Below, piece after piece: positions 56,422-64,000 of a stretch of DNA of 64,000 nucleotides (within the stretch, counting starts at the first letter, position 1; each line of letters opens with the position of its first letter). This DNA is from Brumicola pallidula DSM 14239 = ACAM 615 (GTDB lineage Bacteria > Pseudomonadota > Gammaproteobacteria > Enterobacterales > Alteromonadaceae): NCBI RefSeq assembly GCF_000428905.1, contig NZ_AUAV01000005.1:248001-312000 (forward strand), given 5' to 3'. Under the pieces are notes generated by a model, which saw only the letters and a program-made list of their open reading frames with translations, had not been told where the DNA came from and made no database searches. The translations under genes and the position numbers were made by a program.

Positions 56422-57354
56422 ATGAATCTATATTTTGAACAACTCAAAAGTATGGTGGTCTTTGCTCAAGTCGTTGAGCAGGGCAATCTAACCGCCGCGG
56501 CAAAACATATTGGATTATCCCGAGCGGTTGTCAGCTACCACATTAAAAAACTGGAATCTGAGCTTGGGGTGAAATTACTTAACCGCACTACACGCTCAAT
56601 TGCGTTAACCGAAGCTGGAGCTGAGTATTATCAGTCTTGCCGAGTCATCGCAGAGCGAGCAATAACTGCTAACCAGCAAATAGAGAATATTAAAAACGAA
56701 CCCGAGGGCCTATTGAAGATAACCTGCCCTGTCAACGTGGGTTTGCAAATGGTAGTGCCTGCATTAAATCACTTTCGCAGCTTGTATCCCAAAATTGACC
56801 TCGATGTAATGCTCACCGACGAGGTAGTTAATATTATGCAAGAGGGCATCGATCTCGCAATTCGAGGCGCACCATTGCCTGATTCAGGCTTACAAGCCCG
56901 TCAGCTTTCTACATTAGCGACCTGCTTATGTGGAGCCCCAGATTATTTCAAAAGACGAGGTCGACCAAGCACCCCTGCAGATCTAGAAGAGCACGACTGG
57001 GTAGTGTATCAAATGACCTCACCAGCCATCGAACTGAATAAGGGCGGCCATGTGTATAGTGTTTTGGTTAGAGGTGGCATTAGTACTAATAATGCGGCGG
57101 CACGAACCGCTTTTATCGAGGGTGGTCATGGCTTAGGCCGGATCCCAGTATATGATGCTTGGCCCAAAATTCAAGCAGGTACTTTGGCATCCGTATTGGA
57201 TGATTACCAGTTAAAAGACATTGACATATATGGCGTTTTTCCTCCTGGCAGTGCCGCCTCAAAAAAACTGAGGCTGTTGCTTGATTATTTAAAGGAGTAT
57301 TTCATTAAAATTGACCGCCAAACTCAAAACCCGATGTCTAACATAAGGCGCTAA
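56422..57354 (+). CDS. LysR-family transcriptional regulator
   Basis: A 310-residue LysR regulator: an N-terminal winged helix-turn-helix (GNLTAAAKHIGLSRAVVSYHIKKLESELGVKLLNRTTRSIALTEAG split over about residues 23-68) and a periplasmic-binding-like inducer domain (from about 90, LLKITCPVNVGLQMVVPALN). The subgroup looks like that of AaeR/DmlR-type regulators. It lies between two near-duplicate DJ-1-type genes, divergent from the operon carrying yqhD. Control of both flanking transcripts in response to reactive carbonyls is likely but inferred. Confidence 0.92.
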   Translation: MNLYFEQLKSMVVFAQVVEQGNLTAAAKHIGLSRAVVSYHIKKLESELGVKLLNRTTRSIALTEAGAEYYQSCRVIAERAITANQQIENIKNEPEGLLKITCPVNVGLQMVVPALNHFRSLYPKIDLDVMLTDEVVNIMQEGIDLAIRGAPLPDSGLQARQLSTLATCLCGAPDYFKRRGRPSTPADLEEHDWVVYQMTSPAIELNKGGHVYSVLVRGGISTNNAAARTAFIEGGHGLGRIPVYDAWPKIQAGTLASVLDDYQLKDIDIYGVFPPGSAASKKLRLLLDYLKEYFIKIDRQTQNPMSNIRR

Positions 57355-57412
57355 GATTGGTGCTAACACGACATTTAAGGCACCTCTGTATACTATTAGT
57401 AATTAAGTGTAA

Positions 57413-58111
57413 TCACGCGTTCAATTTGCTGACTAGTCTCTTTGCCGCAGCCGCCGAACTTGACGGGTTTTGCCCGGTAATGATTAGACCATCTTCAACT
57501 GTGAATGAGGCCCAGTCAGGGCCTTTTTGGTAAACGCCACCTTTTGCTCTTAGCTCATTTTCTAATAGAAAAGGGACCACTTGCGAGAGTTCAACCGCAT
57601 CTTCTTCAGTGTTACTAAAACCGGTAACAGTTTTGCCATTAACGATTGATCCACCTTGTGGATCCTTAGCATTTAGAAATACAGCACTAGCGTGACAGAG
57701 CGCGGCAACTGGCTTGTTGTGCTTAATTGAGTTTTCAATCAATGAAATTGAATCTACATTATCAACTAAATCCCACAGTGGGCCATGGCCGCCGGGGTAA
57801 AAAATAGCGTCTATTTGATCAAATTCAATGTCGCTTAGCTTTAAAGTATTTGCTAGTTTTGCTTGTGCTTTTGCATCCTTATCGAATTTTCGTGTATCCT
57901 CAGTTTGAAAATCAGCTAACTCACTTTTGGGGTCGATAGGTGGTTGCCCGCCTAATGGGCTTGCTAAAACAACATTAAAGCCAGCATTCTTCAAAACGTA
58001 ATAGGGTGCAGCCAATTCTTCAACCCAGAAACCTGTTTTTTCGCCTGTGTTGCCTAATTTATCATGTGAGGTAATTACCATCAAAATGGTCTTTTTTGCT
58101 AAATCTGTCAT
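57413..58111 (-). CDS. DJ-1/PfpI-family (type 1 GATase-like) protein, copy B
   Basis: A 232-residue paralogue of the protein at 55603-56301, of the same length and by eye more than half identical. It shares FYPGGHGPLWDL, QPPIDPKSELADFQT and the elbow Cys139-His140 in VAALCHASAVF. The two flank the LysR gene, consistent with a duplication. It stands alone with its own upstream region, which contains CTTAAG (58139-58144) and the dyad CGTATA-GGA-TATACG (58148-58162). Role as carbonyl-stress protein is inferred from the family. Confidence 0.88.
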   Translation of the reverse strand: MTDLAKKTILMVITSHDKLGNTGEKTGFWVEELAAPYYVLKNAGFNVVLASPLGGQPPIDPKSELADFQTEDTRKFDKDAKAQAKLANTLKLSDIEFDQIDAIFYPGGHGPLWDLVDNVDSISLIENSIKHNKPVAALCHASAVFLNAKDPQGGSIVNGKTVTGFSNTEEDAVELSQVVPFLLENELRAKGGVYQKGPDWASFTVEDGLIITGQNPSSSAAAAKRLVSKLNA

Positions 58112-58481
58112 ATAATTCCTGTATTACTTTATAAGTGTCTTAAGGAGCGTATAGGATATACGAAACCAGTATGATTTTGGTGTTATCACTGTTGGTCATC
58201 AAACATGCTATTTTGGCATAAGACGATGCGTCGGTCCTACAGTCTAGTGTCAAGGCGAATAAACATCTCACATGGTCTAGCAAAAAAGATAAAGCAGTCT
58301 TGATTAATTAGACTACTATATAATTAAATATACAATTGAATTGCGGAAATGAGGTCTAATGGCGATTTTTGAATGCTATTGATTAAGCCAGTATATCGCC
58401 ACCTTTTTTTCTTTTTCAAATATACGTGCAATGTAGACATTATTGTCAATTCTAAAATGACTTTTGATAAAGGAAGTATCT
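58112..58481. other. Divergent region, DJ-1 copy B / PCu(A)C gene
   Basis: 370 bp without a recognisable gene. It has CTTAAG at 58139-58144, as in the LysR/DJ-1 promoter, and the dyad CGTATAGGATATACG at 58148-58162. GACA-TTAT-TGTC near 58435-58446, just before the PCu(A)C gene, is a further short dyad. Confidence 0.45.
58148..58162. promoter_or_regulatory. Inverted repeat before DJ-1 copy B
   Basis: CGTATA-GGA-TATACG, perfect 6-bp arms, 36 bp before the start codon. Possible operator; binding factor unknown. Confidence 0.3.
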
Positions 58482-58955
58482 ATGCATCAGCGTCACAAAA
58501 TAGGATTTATTTTTTCTATAATCCTTGTGTTAATGGCTAATTCAGCCAGTCTTCACGCTCACGAGCACAAGCAGGCGAAAGGAAAAGTGGCTGTCGAGAA
58601 TGCTTGGGCGCGAGCGACGTTTGCGCTAGCAAAAACAGGTGCCGTTTATTTGAGTATAGATAATCAAAGTAAAAGCGACTTAAAACTCTTATCGGTTAGC
58701 GTTGACTCTGCTGTTGCGAGTGAGGCTCAGTTGCATGAAACCTTAATGCAAGAAGAAATGATGATGATGCGCGAAGCCCAAGACGGATTTGAAATTCCTT
58801 CAGGCACAAGCCTTGAATTTTTGCCCGGTGGGAAGCACGTAATGTTAATGGGGCTTGAAAAACCCCTCGAGACAGGCGAGCAATTTATATTGTCTTTGAT
58901 ATTTGAAAATAACAAAGTAGTACGAGTTCCTATTGAAGTAAAAGATGCTCGATAA
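58482..58955 (+). CDS. PCu(A)C-family periplasmic copper chaperone
   Basis: A 157-residue exported protein (signal ending about SLHAH, residue 26) with a PCu(A)C domain that binds Cu(I) and delivers it to cytochrome oxidase. The expected ligands are His85 (AQLHETLM), a Met near 96 within a run of four Met (93-96), and His119 and Met121 in GGKHVMLMG. A His-rich mature N-terminus (HEHK) may also bind copper. ATG 58482 with AAGGAAG ahead is preferred over a TTG six codons upstream. Dps follows after 26 bp. Confidence 0.92.
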   Translation: MHQRHKIGFIFSIILVLMANSASLHAHEHKQAKGKVAVENAWARATFALAKTGAVYLSIDNQSKSDLKLLSVSVDSAVASEAQLHETLMQEEMMMMREAQDGFEIPSGTSLEFLPGGKHVMLMGLEKPLETGEQFILSLIFENNKVVRVPIEVKDAR

Positions 58956-58981
58956 AAATCAACTAAACTGGAGAAAATTTA

Positions 58982-59449
58982 ATGAGTCAAATAGATATTG
59001 GTATAAGCGAAGTTAGCAGACAAGAAATAGCCCACGGCCTTAACAAACTGTTGGCCGACTCATACACATTATACCTGCAAACGCATAACTTTCATTGGAA
59101 TGTAACCGGTCCACAATTTCGTGAATTACATTTGATGTTTGAAGAACATTACACTGAGCTTGCACTCGCGGTGGATGAAATAGCTGAGCGAATTAGAACC
59201 TTAGGCTTCGCTGCGCCAGCCACCTACAGAGCCTTTGCTGAACTCAGCACGGTAAAAGAAGTGGATGGCGTGCCTGAAGCTACTGAAATGGTTAATATTT
59301 TAATGCAAGCACATGAAACGGTAGTTCGTACTGCTCGGGGAGTGTTGAAAATTGCTCAGCAGGCTGATGATGAATCCAGCGCATCTTTAATTGGCGATCG
59401 CATGCGCGCGCACGAAAAAACAGCTTGGATGTTACGTGCGACGCTATAA
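58982..59449 (+). CDS. dps: Dps-family DNA-binding ferritin-like protein
   Basis: A 155-residue ferritin-like protein forming 12-mers that oxidise and store iron with peroxide, protecting DNA. The ferroxidase residues are in [27 protein letters not shown] (His, Asp/Glu sites; residues about 35-61) and [12 protein letters not shown]. The N-terminal tail is short and not strongly basic, so DNA binding may be weak. Probably cotranscribed with the PCu(A)C gene. Confidence 0.93.
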   Translation: MSQIDIGISEVSRQEIAHGLNKLLADSYTLYLQTHNFHWNVTGPQFRELHLMFEEHYTELALAVDEIAERIRTLGFAAPATYRAFAELSTVKEVDGVPEATEMVNILMQAHETVVRTARGVLKIAQQADDESSASLIGDRMRAHEKTAWMLRATL

Positions 59450-59568
59450 AAATTAATTCAAATTGTCGATCACAAAAAGCTGAGATCGAACAAATTGTGT
59501 GCATGGAAATGAGGCGATATAAATCGATTTTCGTCTCGTTCCGCACGCCTTAAAACGAGATAATACTT

Positions 59569-60651
59569 ATGAACAGAACGCTTATTGCCGCCACCATTCT
59601 TACTGCTCTGCCTACGTTTACCATTGCAACTGAAATAAAAGTTGAAGAGCTCGCTAGTGGATTAAAAAACCCTTGGAGTATTGCCTTCATGAATAATGGC
59701 GATGCCTTGGTCACTGAGCGTGCTGGTGGTTTGCGCCTACTTTCAAAGAGTGGTGAACTGAGTCCTGCAATAAGCGGTTTGCCTGAATCCTCAGTATTTG
59801 GACAAGGGGGAATGTTGGGCGTAACTATGCATCCTGACTTTGATGATAACAAGTGGGTTTATGTTTGCTTGTCTGTTGCTAATGGTAAACAAAGAGGCAG
59901 TGAAGTTCATCGCGGCAAGTTAGTCGGCACAACACTGGAAGATGTCAAAGAGATTTTTGTCGCTAACCCTAAACTCGATACCGGTCATCATTTTGGTTGC
60001 AGACTAGTTTTTGATAACGATAAAAAGTTATTCATTTCTTTGGGTGACAGGACCAAACAAGATCAAGCGCAATTAACCAGTAATCATATTGGGGTGGTGG
60101 TAAGAGTGAATGATGATGGCTCTGTGCCAAGCGACAACCCATTCTTAGACGGCCAAGCGCCAGAAGTCTTCAGCTATGGTCATCGCAATGTGCAAGGCAT
60201 GGCACTGTACCCTGCAAGTGGCCAAATTTGGACACATGAACATGGGCCCAAAGGCGGTGATGAAGTTAATATTCTAGCCAAAGGTGGTAACTACGGTTGG
60301 CCTAAAATCACCTACGGGGTAAATTACAACGGTAGTTCAATCACCGATAAAACTGAGATGGATGGTATGCTTCAGCCGCTCACTTACTGGGTACCTTCTA
60401 TTGCCCCAAGCGGAATGGCGTTTTACACGGGTAATGAGTTTCCTGAGTGGAAAGGTAACTTGCTGATCGGTTCTTTAAAGTTTAGATACCTTAATAGAAT
60501 GGATATGGACGGTGAAAAAGTAGTGAAGCAGGAGGAGCTACTTAAAGAACGCAACGAACGCATTCGCGATGTAAAACAGGCGCCAGATGGCAGTATTTAT
60601 CTGCTCACTGATGATGTCAACGGTAAAGTATTAAGGTTAACAAAGGGCTAA
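59569..60651 (+). CDS. PQQ-dependent aldose sugar dehydrogenase-like protein
   Basis: A 360-residue secreted six-bladed beta-propeller of the soluble glucose/aldose dehydrogenase (YliI) type, with a signal peptide (about residues 1-20). Family landmarks: GLKNPWSIAFM, GQGGMLGVTMHPDF, the catalytic His region TGHHFGCRLVFD, YGHRNVQGMALYP and THEHGPKGGDEVN. The enzyme oxidises sugar aldehydes using PQQ taken from outside or made by the cell; no pqq genes are in this window. Converges on the DUF962 gene. Confidence 0.9.
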   Translation: MNRTLIAATILTALPTFTIATEIKVEELASGLKNPWSIAFMNNGDALVTERAGGLRLLSKSGELSPAISGLPESSVFGQGGMLGVTMHPDFDDNKWVYVCLSVANGKQRGSEVHRGKLVGTTLEDVKEIFVANPKLDTGHHFGCRLVFDNDKKLFISLGDRTKQDQAQLTSNHIGVVVRVNDDGSVPSDNPFLDGQAPEVFSYGHRNVQGMALYPASGQIWTHEHGPKGGDEVNILAKGGNYGWPKITYGVNYNGSSITDKTEMDGMLQPLTYWVPSIAPSGMAFYTGNEFPEWKGNLLIGSLKFRYLNRMDMDGEKVVKQEELLKERNERIRDVKQAPDGSIYLLTDDVNGKVLRLTKG

Positions 60652-60743
60652 ATTTCGCTTTGTAAATCAACCAAACGGCTAGGTTTAAATGCTAGCAGTT
60701 TCTTTAGTGGCAGTCCAAAATACCTCAGAATCCCAATAACTGT

Positions 60744-61064
60744 CTAATTCTGTAATGAGACCTTGCCAGTCAGAATGTCTTTAAACATAAGCCAATCGCC
60801 CATGAAACTGTATAATGGATACTGAAATGTAGCGGGCTTGTTGCGTTCATAGAAAAAGTGTCCTACCCATGCAAACCCGTATCCAATGACGGGGATAAGC
60901 CAGAGGAATAGCAATTGGTTGGTGATTAGCGCAAAGGCTATGAGTATTAGGACAAGCCAAGATCCAATGAAATGCAACAAACGGCAGGTACTGTTTGCAT
61001 GTTCTGACAAGTAATAAGGATAAAAATCACTAAAGCTCGTATATTTTTGTTCCATGTCCGACAC
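60744..61064 (-). CDS. DUF962 / Mpo1-like membrane protein
   Basis: A 106-residue protein with two or three membrane helices, matching the short DUF962 family related to yeast Mpo1, a 2-hydroxy fatty acid dioxygenase. Conserved His are in LSEHANSTCRLLHFIGSW and VGHFFYERNKPATFQYP. Length is typical of gammaproteobacterial members. The ATG is followed upstream by few signals. A lipid-oxidation role is from the eukaryotic relative only. Confidence 0.85.
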   Translation of the reverse strand: MSDMEQKYTSFSDFYPYYLSEHANSTCRLLHFIGSWLVLILIAFALITNQLLFLWLIPVIGYGFAWVGHFFYERNKPATFQYPLYSFMGDWLMFKDILTGKVSLQN

Positions 61065-61202
61065 CCTCTTCTACGCTAATATTACTCGATATTAGCACAT
61101 CATTGCGGAGAAACAATTGGTCTCTGTATACTCAAAACAGGTTGCTTTCTATGAATAAAACCCAATACTCTGTGTTATTGAATAAAATAAGAAAGTAGAG
61201 TT

Positions 61203-62063
61203 ATGTTGCCAGAAGTAAATGCAAACCAGATTGATATAACATTAGAGAATTTCCAACATGTTATTTTGGAAGAATCAAAAACCAAGGTGGTGATGATTCA
61301 GTTTTGGGCGCCATGGAGTGAACCGTGTACGGAATTAGCACCAGTGCTTCAGCGTATCGCTGCAGAATATCAACGTGATTTATTATTCGCTCGGGTAAAT
61401 TGCGACGAACAACAGGAAATTGCGGGTCAATTCGGCGTAAAAGGTCTACCCACCGTTATTCTGGTTAAAGACGGTCAACCCTTAGATGGATTTGCAGGTC
61501 CTCAAGAAGAAAAACAAATTCGTGAAATGTTAGATAAACACCTGCCTAAAGAAGAAGATGGCTTATTGCAATCGGCAATGGAATTAGTTTTGCAGGGCAA
61601 CTACCACGACGCGTTTAGCTTTGCCAAGCAAGCGTTGGAATTAAGCAGTGAACGTGCTGATATTCGCTTAATGATGGCTGACTGTTATGTTGAAGTAGGC
61701 CAAGTGGAACTGGCTAAAAAATTAGTGGATCAAGTGAAGTTAGTAGACCAAGACGGCCAGTATCAGGCTATTGTTGGTAAAATCCAACTGGCAGAACAAG
61801 CGGCTGATTCACCAGAAATACAACAGTTACAAACTGAACTTGAAGCTGATCCACAAAACATGGAGCTGAAAGTTAGCCTTGCAGTGCAGCTGCATCAAGG
61901 GCACCGCACCGAAGAAGCCTTAATGTTGTTATTATCAGTGTTAAGACAAGAATTAGGTTTTGGCGATGCGAAAAAAGTTACATTGGATATGATCAATGCA
62001 CTTCCCGATGGCGACCCGTTAAAATCACAATATCGCCGTAAAATTTACAGCCTACTATATTAG
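61203..62063 (+). CDS. cnoX: Chaperedoxin CnoX (YbbN): thioredoxin-like with TPR tail
   Basis: A 286-residue protein with an N-terminal thioredoxin fold (about 1-115) and a C-terminal TPR-like helical region (ADIRLMMADCYVEVGQVELAK onwards). The active site is Ser39-Glu-Pro-Cys42 (FWAPWSEPC), missing the first Cys. That S-x-x-C form is normal for CnoX, which acts as a holdase handing substrates to GroEL and DnaK. cis-Pro is in VKGLPTVILV. The DUF2065 gene follows after 13 bp. Confidence 0.93.
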   Translation: MLPEVNANQIDITLENFQHVILEESKTKVVMIQFWAPWSEPCTELAPVLQRIAAEYQRDLLFARVNCDEQQEIAGQFGVKGLPTVILVKDGQPLDGFAGPQEEKQIREMLDKHLPKEEDGLLQSAMELVLQGNYHDAFSFAKQALELSSERADIRLMMADCYVEVGQVELAKKLVDQVKLVDQDGQYQAIVGKIQLAEQAADSPEIQQLQTELEADPQNMELKVSLAVQLHQGHRTEEALMLLLSVLRQELGFGDAKKVTLDMINALPDGDPLKSQYRRKIYSLLY

Positions 62064-62076
62064 GTACGATGTTTAA

Positions 62077-62271
62077 ATGTTAGACAGTATTCTTTTGGCT
62101 ATTTGTTTTGTGTTAATTGTAGAAGGATTGATGCCTTTATTAATGCCAGATAAATGGAAACAATTTTTGATGCAAATGGCGTTACAGCCTAGTCAATCTT
62201 TGCGCCGAATGGGTGGTATTTTAGTGGTTATCGGTGCTATAAGTGCTTATTTCTTACTAATGAATACATAA
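62077..62271 (+). CDS. DUF2065 (YjeT-like) small membrane protein
   Basis: A 64-residue protein with two membrane helices (about 3-22 and 45-62) and the family motif EGLMPLLMPDKWK between them. E. coli YjeT is also encoded close to purA. Function unknown; hflKC genes, often nearby in other species, are not here. The gene follows cnoX by 13 bp. Confidence 0.9.
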   Translation: MLDSILLAICFVLIVEGLMPLLMPDKWKQFLMQMALQPSQSLRRMGGILVVIGAISAYFLLMNT

Positions 62272-62333
62272 ATAGCAAATATGGGGTGATTTTTACCTCA
62301 TATTTTTGCTAATATCTCCGCCTAATTTTCTGA

Positions 62334-63644
<1,311 letters not shown>

Positions 63645-63700
63645 TCTATTTGGGCGGGGAACCGCACAAATAATGTATTGATTCACTCAATAAGATGATA

Positions 63701-63731
63701 ACAATGCTGACACTTTGTCGGCATTGTTTCT
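63701..63731 (+). terminator. Probable terminator after purA
   Basis: Stem ACAATGCTGACA / TGTCGGCATTGT (12 pairs with one G-U), loop CTT, followed by only a short T-rich stretch. A degenerate 12-bp direct repeat (TTGAATATTGAC, TTAAATATTGAT) follows. Confidence 0.6.
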
Positions 63732-63888
63732 GACTAGCGATTTGAATATTGACTTAAATATTGATTTGATTATTAAAAAGTGCAGAAGCGACCCATTAAA
63801 TTGCGCGTAAACAGGTGTCTATTATTCGCTTTACCGGATGCCTTTGCTACGCTATATATAAACCCCATAATTATTTCGAGTGTGTTGA

Positions 63889-64000
63889 ATGCAAAAAGTC
63901 TCAGAAACTGTTCACCAAGCTAATTTCTCGTCTCATCGTGAGACTAATATAGATGAATTAAAACGCACTTTCGCCACAGGCCGAACTAAGCCTTATCAGT
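63889..64000 (+). CDS. Aldehyde dehydrogenase family protein, 3' end outside window
   Basis: An ATG at 63889 opens a frame to the right edge coding 37 residues. The segment DELKRTFATGRTKPYQ resembles the N-terminus of class 3 / coniferyl-aldehyde-type aldehyde dehydrogenases (F-x-x-G-x-T-x-P pattern). TATATA at 63854 could be a -10 box. The assignment rests on this short piece and needs the downstream sequence. Confidence 0.55.
   Translation, partial: MQKVSETVHQANFSSHRETNIDELKRTFATGRTKPYQ

Noticed and set aside
61203-62063. Inactivated thioredoxin (missing first Cys)
   Set aside because: S-x-x-C is the normal form in CnoX/YbbN proteins, so this is not degeneration.

Overview
This window looks like a contiguous stretch of chromosome from a moderately AT-rich marine gammaproteobacterium, most likely Alteromonadales (Alteromonadaceae-like). 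The main evidence is gene order shared with enteric and other gammaproteobacteria: typA near glnA-glnL-glnG; ubiE-ubiJ-ubiB; gppA-rhlB divergent from trxA-rho; purE-purK; and a DUF2065 (YjeT-like) gene before purA. The assignment rests on gene order and protein resemblance; no database search was run. I see no rRNA, tRNA, insertion sequence, prophage or CRISPR array. Two genes are cut by the window edges: an esterase at the left and an aldehyde dehydrogenase at the right.

Layout. 1-4.4 kb: esterase, saccharopine-dehydrogenase-like oxidoreductase, DUF4920 protein and a MalY/PatB C-S lyase. 4.5-11.9 kb: an RND efflux adaptor/permease pair, divergent from a DUF2946-like protein and a TonB-dependent receptor of the copper type. 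12-16 kb: typA and a YceI / cytochrome b561 / YceI operon. 16-21 kb: the nitrogen-control block glnA, a DUF4124 gene, glnL and glnG, with a sigma-54 promoter and NtrC sites readable in the DNA. 21-29.5 kb: ArgO-like exporter, RDD protein, rlmF, a pqiA(split)-pqiB-pqiC lipid-transport operon and mgtE. 29.8-38.4 kb: an NCS2-like permease, a DUF305/LVIVD fusion protein, glutathione reductase, oligopeptidase A and a Tag-like glycosylase. 38.7-43.1 kb: ubiE-ubiJ-(small ORF)-ubiB and a periplasmic catalase-like peroxidase. 43.2-48.1 kb: gppA-rhlB and trxA-rho. 48.5-51.6 kb: M20 amidohydrolase and purEK. 51.6-58.1 kb: an aldehyde/carbonyl-stress cluster (molybdenum oxidoreductase, YqhD, two DJ-1/PfpI-type proteins, LysR regulator). 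58.4-64 kb: PCu(A)C copper chaperone, Dps, PQQ-type sugar dehydrogenase, DUF962, CnoX, DUF2065, purA and the start of an aldehyde dehydrogenase.

How the genes work together. Nitrogen control is a closed circuit: GlnL/GlnG should activate glnA through sigma-54, and a near-perfect NtrC palindrome just before glnL suggests autoregulation. Metal and oxidative stress is a recurring theme (copper receptor, PCu(A)C, DUF305, Dps, glutathione reductase, catalase-like peroxidase, thioredoxin, CnoX). The 51.6-58.1 kb cluster looks like one carbonyl-detoxification regulon.

The least ordinary signal is a family of short, perfect, non-palindromic tandem repeats (units of 7-15 bp, about 2.4-6.7 copies). 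They have unrelated sequences, lie at gene ends or between genes, and in at least four cases contain the stop codon of the adjacent gene.
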